NCBI RefSeq assembly: GCF_964204865.1
Contig: NC_135250.1
Coordinates: 20,575,395 to 20,639,394 of the forward strand
Source of the DNA: Styela clava
Lineage: Eukaryota > Chordata > Ascidiacea > Stolidobranchia > Styelidae
Reading direction: 5' to 3'
DNA length: 64,000 nt
Below are positions 22,212 through 36,855 of this stretch, piece by piece; position 1 is the first letter of the stretch; every line of letters begins with the position of its first letter. The position numbers and the translations under genes are program-made. A model generated the notes under the pieces. It was not told the origin of the DNA. It searched no databases and saw nothing but the letters and a program-made list of their open reading frames with translations.

Positions 22212-23548
22212 GTCTAGATTGAAGTTGTTCAAAAAATATATGATAGTATTTTATCATGAATGATGATTATACCCCTTCCGGAATTTCTTATATAGTACTA
22301 CCAAAAGTTGATGAACCAAATATAACACAGGTGCAGTGAGGTACCCGTAATCCTCATTTCCAAAGCTGTTTTAAGTATGTCTGGCGTGTTTTGTGCCTTT
22401 TTACAAATAAGACCGCTTATGCAATCTTACGCTTTGGAATTTTTAGTTATTTTCCTCAAGCCCTGCAGGATGTGGGTGCCATACACAACTCTACCGGAGG
22501 GTCAAATGTCTTTGCATGCCTCCATAGGTTGTTTTTCTATTGCAATTTTCTATTTTCAAATGCATTATATTTCTTGGAATCACACTGTCACTGATATGTC
22601 GCCAGACTTCTGATATCTCCCCGTCTGCTATAGTTGTCCTGTGAATAAATAATAGGAAATTGAGATTAGACGAATAGTTGAAAGTTTTGCTTTATGTCGG
22701 CTTAATTTCTTGATTGATATACTTACTATTTCTGCTATTGCCTCTTGTGCTGCAAGAGTCTCACAATGCTTAGACAGGTTTGTCCACAACTTTCACATCT
22801 GAAGAAAGAGAGGAGATTTATTAATTTTCGTTAAGAATAAATAAAGCAGTCTATATGATTCAGAATGGAAAAGCTACTAAATCCAATATCTCATGTTTTA
22901 TTTAAAAAATATTTTACTGAATTTGGTATATAAACCAACTAATAAAAGGCTTTAGTCAGAAAATTACAAGCATTCGTGGCTCCAAATACTTGAGAAATCA
23001 GACTATACAATATAGACCGGTATGAGTGAAATGTTAGGTGAACTTGTTAACACTTTGATTCAATACGCAAATAAAAGTGAATGCGTAATAGTATGTTACA
23101 ATGAGCAGCAATCAACAATGAGTATATATCCTCACTGGTTAAAAAAATCTAACTGGAGGTGCATGAACTATTTGAAACCATAAGGGGTAAGTAAATATGT
23201 AATTTCGGCAAATGGGCAACTACGTACCGTACTGAATTAATAACTTCGTAGTATTTGACAAAGGCTGGCTTTCACACATGTACTTAACAGTGCGATGCCC
23301 GGGTGTGATATACAACAATAGTATTCACCTTACTTTTTACCGATTTCTTTTTACCCCAACTTTCAAAAATATTATTAAAATCGACAACAACTGTCAAAGC
23401 AGGCACGAACACCATTCGTGCTACGCCTTGAAAGCAGCACACATCCGCTCGTTTTCGTCTCGTCAAGTATGTGCATTGGAGCGTGCTATCGAATACGATC
23501 TTCGGACAAAAATGCCGGAGTTGCGCATCATGTTGTTTAATGTCATTG

Positions 23549-23682
23549 TTCTGACTTAGTAGCTTATGGCAGATTAAGCACAAAGGTTTATTCTCCTGAC
23601 TGGTAAATGCGTATTCTTCTTTCCATTCTGACCTAACAACTCTGTTTTTATCTTCGTACTTTCGTTTTTTAATTGAGGACAT
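23549..23682 (-). pseudogene. BED-finger N-terminal fragment of the interrupted hAT transposase
   Basis: Starting at an ATG (23682) the minus strand reads MSSIKKRKYEDKNRVVRSEW, then a stretch with the CxxC pair of a BED finger (LCLICHK). This matches the N-terminus of GTF2IRD2/SCAND3-like hAT transposases. At 23548 the frame runs into the nested transposon; the matching second half of the finger resumes near 19707. Confidence 0.7.
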
Positions 23683-24154
23683 ATCGCAAAGTAACTTAGA
23701 CTAACTAACCGCAATCAAGCTGCAATACCGCCAAAGCATCAATAAACATTGACGAAAGATTTGCTGACTTGACTGACTTAAATTCAAAATTCAACGCTAC
23801 AGCGATTTTCATGCTAAAACATAATTTGTCTTAATCATTGACAAAAACTTCTTTACGACTTTTTATAAATTAAAAGAGTTTACATTAAAGTTTTTCTCTT
23901 AGTTAAAATTTGGAGAATTATTTATGTTAGCGAGAAGAGCCGCGAGTCGCGGTGTGCCCACCCCTGGTATAGGCTTATAAATAACTTTGCAGACCGGTGA
24001 GACCAGTTATAGTAAAGACTAGGGCCCGACCGATATATCGGCCGGCCGATATATCGGCCTTGTTTTTCACAAATTTTGAACTATCGGTATCGGCTAATTT
24101 TACCGATAGTTATCGGCTAATCACGTGACTGCCAAAGTGTCAAAATTGCGCCGA

Positions 24155-24714
24155 GAAAGCAGTTTTATCGCTTGTTTAATTCGAGAGCGGTTCTGCGTGA
24201 AACTCTTTTTCTTCACTATTTCTATTTCTCTCTTATCAAAAGCGGTTTCACGGACGATTGCGACACGGGATTTCACACTTTGCAAGCAAGTTTGCAGCGT
24301 GGTGGCTTACAAATCGAAGCGATAGAACACGTGAACGGCTTATTTGTGTTAAATAATATACGCTAGATTAAATAGAGAATTTTCGCGTAGTTTACACGGC
24401 GCTTGATTTCCCTTGCGCTTTAATTGTTGAAGGTTGCCGGGAAAGCAGTTTTATCGCTTGTTTAATTCGAGAGCGGTTCTGCGTGAAACTCTTTTTCTTC
24501 ACTATTTCTATTTCTCTCTTATCAAAAGCGGTTTCACGGACGATTGCGACACGGGATTTCACACTTTGCAAGCAAGTTTGCAGCGTGGTGGCTTACAAAT
24601 CGAAGCAATAGAACACGTGAACGGCTTATTTGTGTCAAATAATATACGCTAGATAGAGAATTTTCGCGTAGTTTACACGGCGCTTGATTTCCCTTGCGCT
24701 TTAGTCGTTGAAGG
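24155..24714 (+). repeat. Tandem duplication (period 286 bp) upstream of the hAT ORF
   Basis: Units 24155-24440 and 24441-24714 share nearly all bases, including 'gaaagcagttttatcgcttg' and 'gaacacgtgaacggctta'. Differences are single bases and a short indel. It ends about 30 bp before the element's ORF, so the 5' leader or promoter part has been doubled. Confidence 0.85.
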
Positions 24715-24747
24715 TATTATTTAACTTCTTGTATTGGTATGTTATAG

Positions 24748-25260
24748 ATGGCTGGTTCTAGCGGTAAGAGCAAAGTATGGGAATACTTTGCATGCCACAG
24801 TGATGGTGTACTTTGTAAAATATGCTCATCATTGTTAAGTCAAGGTTCCGCCGATTCCAAAAAGAAAAACACCAGTAATTTGTGGAGTCATCTCAGATCG
24901 AAACACAAGAGAAAGTATGATGAGATTTCGCAGACGCAGTTAACGCGAAAAAGGCCAGCTGAAGCTTCCCAGTTTAATCGGCAACCTTCATGGAAACACA
25001 TAATGGATAAATTTAATAAATGGCATGGAAATGACGCAAGAACGAAATCACTTGATAAAATAATAATGGAGATGATAGCCACTGACAACAGGCCATTTGC
25101 ATTAGTGCAAGATGATGGATTCCGCAGGCTAATAGAAACCATTGAACCTCGCTACGCCCTAAAGACTGAGAAGTATTTCAGAACAGAAATGCTGCCACAA
25201 ATATATGTGAAAAAACATCGGTATCGTTATCGGCTTATCGGCCTAGTTTTGGAAAACTAG
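24748..25260 (+). CDS. BED zinc-finger protein, truncated ZBED1-like hAT transposase (170 aa)
   Basis: The intact frame starts MAGSSGKSKVWEYFACHSDG. Residues about 8-55 form a BED finger with CKIC and the H..H pair in LWSHLRSKH. The stretch at about 105-150 (MIATDNRPFALVQDDGFRRL and LEPRY-like IEPRYALKTEKYF) matches the region following the finger in ZBED1/Tramp-type transposases. The catalytic DDE core and the dimerisation domain are missing: after MLPQIY the frame runs into subterminal 'atcggtatcg' repeat, giving the odd tail HRYRYRLIG. It could at most bind DNA. Whether it is expressed is unknown. Confidence 0.75.
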   Translation: MAGSSGKSKVWEYFACHSDGVLCKICSSLLSQGSADSKKKNTSNLWSHLRSKHKRKYDEISQTQLTRKRPAEASQFNRQPSWKHIMDKFNKWHGNDARTKSLDKIIMEMIATDNRPFALVQDDGFRRLIETIEPRYALKTEKYFRTEMLPQIYVKKHRYRYRLIGLVLEN

Positions 25261-25312
25261 CAGTATCGGTATCGGTTCAAAAAGGCAGTATCGGTCGGGC
25301 CCTAGTAAAGAC

Positions 25313-26035
25313 AATCAATTTATGTGTCCAATATATAAATACAGGACAGACAGAGAACTAATGCTTACTGTAGAGAATTGTAATGGTTTTAAAACAGCCT
25401 GGGTGATACAGCTAACCTTGTAACCTTCACTTGAAAAAAGTGAGCGATTGCGCGAACGTACCATAAGTACACGTTGACACATATTGATCATTAAGCTTTA
25501 ATAAAGTAATGTAGTTTTGAGCGACAGCAACTCTAATAAGATGAAATGAATGAAATAAAACTATAGCTATAGGATATACATTGTATATGCAAAATCCGTA
25601 CTAGAAAAATTGGGTGATGTGGACAAAAAAATGTATAAAAGGATTAACGTTCATAGTAGTAGCGTAGGATGACTCGACTCGATTCACTTTCAAAAAGAAA
25701 TGACTCCGCTAACCGCTAGAGAGACCTGGCTCGACACTAAAAAAATATGAGCGATTCTTCGATATAGTTAAATAAAATATTTGACGAGGAAGTGCCGAGA
25801 TGAATCTTGTCAGCACATGGTTAAATTCTAGTTTCATATTTATACACAATAACTTTGATTTAACGCAACATGAAACTTCAAGTCTACCGCCTCGTCATTG
25901 TTTTTAAAATTTATTGTGGATAGAATTTGACCTGTGATTTGAAACAGTAGTGACTTGACTTGTAATATGGGAGTGCGGTAACTTGACTGGAGGGACGTAT
26001 GACTCATACCTTTACGGACTTGTAACCTTCTACGC
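25313..26035. other. Intergenic, no gene seen
   Basis: AT-rich sequence between two mobile elements. Only short chance ORFs. Confidence 0.5.
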
Positions 26036-26295
26036 CAAGGGTGTGCAACCTTTATCACAGGAGGGCCAGATACAATGAACTAGGTGAAGACTCGGGCCGC
26101 ACTTTTATTTGAGATAGCCTTTCTAGTAGCCTATATAGCTGCAGGCACAAAATATTGTTTCTTTATGTTATTAATCCTACGGCATTGTTAAGGGCCATTG
26201 CAGAAATGGCGAGTTAGAACGCATAAATTTCTATAAAATTTCTATTTTCCTTGCGGGTCGCATTTGGCCCGCGGGCCGCAGTTTGCACACCCCTG
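26036..26295. mobile_element. Compact 260-bp hAT MITE with target duplication
   Basis: Left CAAGGGTGTGCAACCTTT, right GCGGGCCGCAGTTTGCACACCCCTG-type end, inverted. Flanks are ttctacgc and ctctacgc (7 of 8). GC-rich 'gggccgc' blocks are subterminal. This is the reference copy for the split MITE at 9759. Confidence 0.85.
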
Positions 26296-26441
26296 CTCTA
26301 CGCAGTCGACAATTCAGGTGTGAAATCGTAAAAGATTTTTTTGGGAACACCCATACATTAATGTTTATATCATAGACTACAATTTTAGCTAGGCTTTCAA
26401 TCTTGTCCCACCTACAAAAATCACAGGTAATTTATACTGGT

Positions 26442-27425
26442 ATGATACGTAAACTTTTTATACGTTTATCTGTTGCTATTCTGTTGATAATAATACTGTG
26501 TGCTTGGGAATTACCACTATGGAAATTGAAGTCAAGCGGATATAGGAAAAGGAGTTCAAGTGAAAACTACAACAACGAAATGAAATTAGCAATGCAAGAA
26601 ATGTCTAAAAGTAATTTTACACATTTCATACCGATTCAAAACTTACGATTAAAGAATATATTTTATAATCGAATCGAAAAATGTGGGAGCAGATCTCTCG
26701 TAAGCGTTGTGTGTAATTTGAAGAGGGCAAACAAATTTCAAGTCGAGAAGTCCAAGGTCTATACTAACAGACGGCTAACAGGTGAAGATTTAAAAAAAGA
26801 AAAGGAATTATTAATTGGACTGACTCCTCCAACGTTTTACGAAAGACACATTTTCCATATCAATTTTGAAGAATATAATGATAAGAAGCCGATTCTAATT
26901 AACATGGTGAGAGATCCGATTGAGCGATTTGTATCACATTTTTCTTATGAAAAATATGGGGATGTAGCCATGAAAATTAGTCCATCATTTCCAGACAGGG
27001 AAGACATTAATGACTGCATTTCCAAAGAAATTGGAGTTTGCCAAAAAGAAAATACCATGATGTTTAATATTGGTCTGTATTTTTGTGGAATGAGTGAAGA
27101 TTGCCTTAATGTCTTTTCAAATAAAAGGGTTGAAATAGCAAAACGGAACATTGATGAAAGATACTCTTTTATCGGAAGTGCGGAAGAATTCGGGACGAGT
27201 TTGCAACTTCTCGAAAAAATGTTTCCAGAATTTTTTAGAAAATCGCTCCATATGTGGAAAGGCCATCACCGTGCTTTAAATTTAACAGCTACAAAAAAGA
27301 AAGACTTTTTAACTGATGAATCGTGGCGAAAATTGAGATATGAACTTATGATGCATGAATATGAAGTTTATCACCATGCATTAAGAAAATTTATAAATTT
27401 GAAAGGACAATTTGGCATTGAGTAA
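26442..27425 (+). CDS. Heparan sulfate/uronyl 2-O-sulfotransferase-like enzyme (HS2ST/UST family), intronless
   Basis: A single 327-aa frame. The start is the first true ATG of the frame (MIRKLFIRLSVAILLIIILC). This gives the short cytoplasmic tail and one hydrophobic segment (about 7-22) of a type II Golgi protein. PAPS-binding elements are visible: YNRIEKCGSRSL (about 75-86, Lys80 equivalent to the catalytic Lys of YNRVPKT.STS) and INMVRDPIERFVSHF (about 153-167, 3'-phosphate loop). The stretch FCGMSEDC and then YSFIGSAEEFGTSLQLLE match HS2ST landmarks. The paired catalytic histidines, HGH in HS2ST, appear as ERH (His136 kept, the first His replaced). The length is close to HS2ST (356 aa). 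Vertebrate genes of this family have many exons, so a one-exon gene suggests retroposition or intron loss. Substrate specificity is not readable. Confidence 0.85.
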   Translation: MIRKLFIRLSVAILLIIILCAWELPLWKLKSSGYRKRSSSENYNNEMKLAMQEMSKSNFTHFIPIQNLRLKNIFYNRIEKCGSRSLVSVVCNLKRANKFQVEKSKVYTNRRLTGEDLKKEKELLIGLTPPTFYERHIFHINFEEYNDKKPILINMVRDPIERFVSHFSYEKYGDVAMKISPSFPDREDINDCISKEIGVCQKENTMMFNIGLYFCGMSEDCLNVFSNKRVEIAKRNIDERYSFIGSAEEFGTSLQLLEKMFPEFFRKSLHMWKGHHRALNLTATKKKDFLTDESWRKLRYELMMHEYEVYHHALRKFINLKGQFGIE

Positions 27426-28640
27426 AACAGCAGAATTTGTTCTATCCATTAACAAAAGTTATTGCATCACGTTTAGTTAGAGTTGATGTCTTATGCGCAA
27501 AGACTTTGTAGGGCCGTCATTGCGAAAATGATTCTTGCGAGAACGTAGTTTTGCGAGGTTCCATAGCTTTGCAGGGTTTCATAGCTTTGCAGGCTCAGTC
27601 TTTTGTGAAAATGTAGCAGCATGCCCAGTATTCATTATAATTTTCCTAAAATATGTATATATGTTGCTGCGTGCTGCCGTAACGCTGACCCAGTAACTGA
27701 ATTATGCCTAAAAGGGCAAATATTATCAATTTACTAACAAATCCTAGAATTATATTTTTTGTTATAGTATACGTCCTCATAACGGGTCGAAGCATTTAAA
27801 CACCTAACGCGTAATATCATAGTCCTGGTGCACAAAACTCAGCCAGTTATAAGCAACAATAAAATAATAATAAGAATTCACCAGATCTCATTGAAGAACT
27901 CTATATTTAAACGTTTAAGTTTCACAATACTATTCTCATGTGTACGTTTGCACAAAAGTCAGTTCTCACAAAATTTAATTCCCGCAAAACCCGGACCAAA
28001 ACTCCGGTTTGATTCCTCCGTATATTAAGCTGTTCTTGTAAAATGTTTCCAGTTTAGCTGGCATATCACGCGATAGAACCATTTGAAGCCCAGTTGTCGC
28101 TTTCAAAAACACTGTAGACTAACTACGTCGATTTTATATATAAATATATATTTATGTATTAAACTCTGCCTGCTCTAACGAAGTGAGAATAAATGAGAAT
28201 TGCAATAAGCAGTGTATGTATTTGGACAGATGGGTAAAGTCAGCCTTTTTTAATTTTGCTGGGTTTTTTTTTTTTTGTGAAAATTTGGCGGCACACGAAC
28301 AATAAGTTTTGAAACCCCTGCTCTAGGGTATATTACCCGTGTATACATTTATGCATTCGATGTTGATTGCACAAATTGAAATCCATTCAATAATAACGCT
28401 TCATTACTGTAGTAAGAACCGTGCCACAATAAAAAGCAGCTCATTTCGAAAATACCTGCAAAAATACTGAATGCTCATTTTACAATGATAAAACAGTAAT
28501 AAAATAATGCTCAATATATATAGAAATTGCTAAGTCTTCACGTGCTGTGCAAAAAATAAATAGACCTAATATTTAGCCAAGAACTGTATTAGTCTTGACT
28601 GAGTAAAACAGTCTTATTATCAAAAAAGGCTTCAAAGCTA
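27426..28640. other. Intergenic; MITE end near 28258-28320
   Basis: No gene. At 28300-28320 an hAT-like right end ('aagttttgaaacccctg') follows a poly-T tract, but its partner end was not found. A fragment related to the 'cgtcccggtttagccgg' repeat lies around 27990-28070. Confidence 0.4.
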
Positions 28641-31301
28641 TCAGTTTAATACAGCAATAATTCTGGCTGGTGCGCCCGTCCCTCCTCCATTCTTGCTTGG
28701 CAAGGCAATAACTTTGAACCCCTTATTAGCGGCAGCTAGTTTGCCCAGATTTCCAACGTTCTCCAATGCAGGAATCTCATGTTTAGCGAGAAACTGATGT
28801 ACTCTAAAAACAAATCCTTTTATGACGGAAAAATGAACGAGGATAAAAATGATCGAAAAACATTTCTTTTTGAAACCAAGGTCAATAGTCTCAATCAAAT
28901 ATGGAAAAATCTCAAAGATAGCCTTGTGAAAGTGCGATACCAAAATATGAGCCGGTGGCAGTCATAAAAGCAGAATTATTTCTTGGGACAACTTACAAAA
29001 AATCCTTTGATCTGGCCTGGTCAATGCTGGCTGTATCGATTCCAATTGCACCAATACATCTATTTGTAACGAGCCATTCCGCCGCCTTTGGGTCAAGTCC
29101 CGGGAAATGCAGAAGTGGGACAGCCTCGTCTCCAGTTGCGTTTGTTCCGTAATATTGAGATCTATCATAGTATACATCACTATATCCGGTGTATAATAAT
29201 ACGATGCTTCCGGAATGTATTCTCTTATCTGTGTGGTATAAGATTTAGGAATATATATATAAATGCGATTTAGTTGATAACCATATTCGAAGACATACGG
29301 TTTTGTCTGCGATAAATAGCATTTTCAAGCTTCAAGCTGGATGTGTCATATACGTCTAAGCAAGTACAATCTTGGATAAGCACAAATAACAATAACGTTT
29401 TGTATAAATAGCATAATTTAACACCGGGACATATATGTAGGATTAGCGTACGTCCCGGTTTAGCCGGCACAGTCGCGATTTTGACAAGCTGTCCCGACGT
29501 CCCACTCGATAGAGTTAAATGTCCCGGTCATGCAGTATGGCAGTTATGAATATTTTTTCATTTGCTATCAATACAATTTTTTTGTTAATGAAGGCAGTCC
29601 ATTTATCACTGATTTGCGACTCACTTAACTAGTTCGGTGAGAGCAATGACTCATTAGTGAGAGACTACTGTATTGCTATGTCATAATAATTAGTATATAT
29701 TATGCTAATCCGTCAATTTAGCATCTAACATTAGCTGTACTGCAGTTGAATTACTAAAAATTCGTTTTTCAATGATTTGAATGTCACTAATATTCATAAG
29801 AGTTGAATTTTACTACTACTGGCTCGGCGGTGTGGCGTATCGTGCTAAGCGTCAGGAATACGCTCGCCACCGCACCTCGGATAACCATGCGTGGGTTCGC
29901 AAGTTAATTATCCCGTTGGTTTCCGCTTCCTCTATCATCAATCCATGCATCTGAAACGAAAACTGGCCGACTTATCCCATACCCGACATGGACAGGTAAT
30001 CGGACAGTAAGCCGCGGTTCGTTATATGATTAAGCCGTCTTAGCATCGTTCCTTTCCACCGGGATAAATATGTAAATCATAGGTCTCGGAATCGAGCCAC
30101 GGTTCGACCAATCCGCAATTGTCTCGGTTTTTGTTTCATGTATATGGTAAGCCTACATATACGGCAAATATAATATATGCAAAAAAGATGTTTTCTCTCA
30201 TTACAACATTCCCATTGATTTTAATTAGTACTTTTCTATAACATAAAACGCTTTTACCTAAACAATATTTATTTTAATTCTGCATTTAAATTTGCGACAT
30301 ACCGTGCACTCGCTCCCATTCAAGAAAATGATCAACGGTTATGAATGAATCTTTTCCAAACAGGGTTCCGTTTTTCTTCGGATTTATGAGAACTCCAGGT
30401 CCTATCAACTTGTACAAGCTAACTTCATCTGCCTACGAAAAATGATTATCAATGAGAAGCAAATCAAAATGTATAGCAAACTACTTACAGTTCTGCAGTT
30501 TTACGTGCGTCTATTGGATACCCATTTCAGATTATGTACTTAGTGACATACCCCAAGACCTCCTTTGAAAAAGTGGTTGGGAGCATCCATGTGTGTTCCT
30601 AAATGTTCCGGTTGACTGAACATATAGGTTGAATAAAAAAATCTTGTTGTTGTTTCCACAAATCCTGGAAATAATAACATTATAATTATTACAAATTCGG
30701 ATGCTGATACATTTGAGTATCATTATTGTATTTCATTGCAAAATGTTTCGCTGCTGAATTGGACAAAGTCATGTTACGTCCTTGATTAAAAAGTTTTAAA
30801 TTTCACAAAACGCTTAAACAAAAGGCAGAGCCTCGGTCGGTGGATTTGGTAATTATTTCCTCCGACCCACCCAGTACCAAATTCTAACAAAAATATACCT
30901 TTGAAAATCTCCACCATTTCAAAACCTGATGGATTATTTGGCCAATATGCAGATCTCTCGTCTGTAACATGGGTTAGGTCGATAATATTGTCCTTTCTTA
31001 TACGAATGCTAAGGTTTGATCTTGCTCTTCGACATCCTACAACGTGGTAAAATTGAATAAACAATTCGACGACATTTTTCTATGAATTAATTATCCACAG
31101 AATTTGGTTGCAAATAAAACACGGACGAAATGACAAGGAATTAGCGGGAGATAATGGGTCTTTAATGCATAGTTGAAATCAGAATACCTAATTCATATGA
31201 TGATACGTAGGCTACTCACCCCGTTCTTTTTGAGATGGTGCTGCATGCGCAGAGCATATCATAACCACAAGTAGAAAATATGGTGTTGAACGCATTCCCA
31301 T
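28641..31301 (-). CDS. Secreted cyclase-family metal hydrolase (kynurenine formamidase/isatin hydrolase-like), 6 exons
   Basis: Minus-strand coding exons 31301-31220, 31036-30899, 30664-30552, 30432-30303, 29228-28997 and 28803-28641 join in frame to 285 aa. All introns are GT-AG. The first exon encodes MGMRSTPYFLLVVMICSAHA, a clear signal peptide. Cyclase-family (Pfam Cyclase) landmarks: DLTH (47-50), the metal-binding HLGTHMDAPNH (94-104), KLIGPGVLI, then GSIVLLYTGYSD, HFPGLDPKAAEWL, IGAIGIDTASID and the C-terminal LPSKNGGGTGAPARIIA. Every expected block is present, so it should be active. Members hydrolyse formylkynurenine, isatin and related amides; the actual substrate is not predictable. 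The second-to-last intron carries a SINE-like insertion. Confidence 0.9.
29440..29540. repeat. Dispersed 'cgtcccggtttagccgg' repeat fragment
   Basis: The 'tacgtcccggtttagccgg' core and 'gctgtcccgacgtcc' recur near 50318-50390 ('catacgtcccggtttagccg', 'gagctatcccattgtcacgtcc') and more weakly near 28000-28070. It is a small MITE-like family in the cyclase-gene intron; exact ends not determined. Confidence 0.5.
29815..30100 (+). repeat. tRNA-derived SINE-like element
   Basis: The head 'ggcggtgtggcgtatcgtgc' with 'taagcgtcaggaatacgctc' and 'gcgtgggttcgcaagttaa' resembles tRNA A- and B-box promoter parts with the usual spacing. The tail includes 'accgggataaatatgtaaat'. Head and tail are both recognisable, separately, around 48105-48180 and 48645-48690. 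It lies sense-opposite in an intron of the cyclase-family gene. Confidence 0.5.
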
Positions 31302-32509
31302 TCAAATAAACTCAACGTCTTTCGCGTAATAATATACTTCTGATAACGTAGGTTCATTTAAACATTTGGTTTACGACGGAAACGTGTGATTCACATCATA
31401 TTGTTACTGCGGTAAATCCACCACGGTATTATTGCGAGAGAGACTCAATGTTTGCTTGCAACATATGTATTAGTTAATTAATACACGAAGAGGCGCATCG
31501 TGGTCATGTTTATGAATTAATAACGATGTAAGTTCAACCTGAGATATACTCTAAAGCAGAGCGCTCAACATAACCTACAAGTATTCCCGAACGCTACTAC
31601 CGTGTGCGTACAATCAGAATACTGCAAACAATGCCTGCTAGCTGCCACCACTCGCTAATTTCCAAGGAATTGTTTAACTAAATCGATAGTGCTTTCTGCG
31701 AGGCCTACGACTCACTCGTAGATTAATCCATGGATTTCATCAACTACCGACTCCGCTCGTAAACAAACGCCTTGAATATAACAAAGTTGTCTTTGTCTCC
31801 TTGATTGCTCTACCACAAATATATAGGCCTCTTCTTTTCTACCGTTACTCAAGTCTTTAAAAAATCCCCAACTGAAGCGATGCGGAACGTCCGTTTAAAT
31901 ACATCTGGCCCTATTTCGCCTATCTGGTTTGGCGTTTCTGATATTGATCACTCAAGCAATTATGAACGGAAGTCTCGAGCATTCAACACATATTGCATTT
32001 TGAAACTACATTAATAAAAAGAAATCACATTCCAACGGATATTTTCCTGCAGTTCTTCACTAGAAGTCAATAAAGAATATAATTGATATTACTTCGTTTA
32101 AAAACGCTACGTGGTTTATTATGCTGTTCACCAAACCGATAAAAACAATTGAAAATCAAACATTTTATGATTTATCTGACCAGAACCAATCTATTACAAT
32201 GACCGCAACAACGAAAAAAAAGTTGAATCGAAGTAAACGACATTCGCCCAAGGCAAACCATACTGGATATAAAATTACAAAACCGTGTCTTATAAATTAT
32301 GAACATCTATCCTCACGTGAACTTCTTAAAAAAAAGAATGTAGGTTGAAGCGTGACCCCAATACAACCGTGCTCTCTTTTTAGCAACACAATTGTCCGAC
32401 CAAGTTAGAAATTCAAAGAACTCAAAACCAAATCAACAGATTGACTAAAACTATAGGCAACCAACTTCAAATCAACCATAAAATGACGCAGAATCGCGAT
32501 GGGCTCAAA
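31302..32509. other. Intergenic between the actin 3' end and the cyclase-gene 5' end
   Basis: Both flanking genes are on the minus strand: this holds the actin 3' UTR and the cyclase-gene promoter. A minus-strand AATAAA (32115-32120) about 390 bp below the actin stop may be its poly(A) signal. No additional gene seen. Confidence 0.45.
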
Positions 32510-36513
<4,004 letters not shown>

Positions 36514-36855
36514 CTACTGGGATGGAGGACAGCGGGATTACAGTTGTAAAAGGAACGGCACAGACAGCTTTTCCCGCCTTACATTCGAGCAACGTGTTCA
36601 TGCCCTTATTTGGCAATGAAAGCCGAAGTTGGTGCATCAATTTTGACGTCACAATATACACAATTTACGTATTGTAGACCGATGCCAGTGTTTAAATGAG
36701 AAATCTTTTTTAAACTAATAAATTTTGACGCGTCGAGAACAAGGGCATAAACGTTATATGACAACATGTTGGTATGCAAGGTCTCCGGACATAGGAAAAG
36801 TAGTAGACCAGAGACCCACTGGCCACTAGACCAGTTGTATATATATGGTTTGATG

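Larger units (their letters stand above)
19708..23548 (-). mobile_element. Long-TIR DNA transposon, copy B (both ends present)
   Basis: Both ends start CAATGACATTAAACAACATG when read inward. Similarity between the ends runs about 100 bp with gaps, through 'acgctccaatgcacata'. It is flanked on both sides by TTCTGAC (7 bp), a likely target duplication. It interrupts the BED-finger frame of the surrounding hAT element. Copy A (4-3108) is its inverted relative. Coding traces mirror copy A and are broken. Long TIRs with a 7-bp duplication do not let me assign a superfamily. Confidence 0.75.
19412..23966 (-). mobile_element. hAT element carrying a nested transposon; perfect 8-bp target duplication
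   Basis: The left terminus CAGGGGTGGACACA and the right terminus TGTGCCCACCCCTG are inverted. Both sides are flanked by the same 8-mer GTATAGGC (19404-19411 and 23967-23974). Without its 3.84-kb insert the element would be about 714 bp. It encodes, on the minus strand, the two halves of one BED-type finger: CLICHKLLSQ just right of the insert and NKVSNVKRHHETNHGNF just left of it (about 19600-19707). Coding similarity ends soon after, so it was already internally deleted and non-autonomous. Confidence 0.85.
24020..25304 (+). mobile_element. Internally deleted hAT element, perfect 8-bp target duplication
   Basis: Termini TAGGGCCCGACCGAT and ATCGGTCGGGCCCTA form an exact 15-bp inverted pair. 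The 8-mer GTAAAGAC flanks both sides (24012-24019 and 25305-25312). Subterminal 'tatcggtatcgg' repeats are typical of this hAT group. The interior holds a tandem duplication and one intact BED-finger ORF. Confidence 0.9.

Noticed and set aside
26403-26441. 13-codon upstream extension of the sulfotransferase
   Set aside because: Begins at TTG; the first ATG (26442) gives a standard type II membrane N-terminus.
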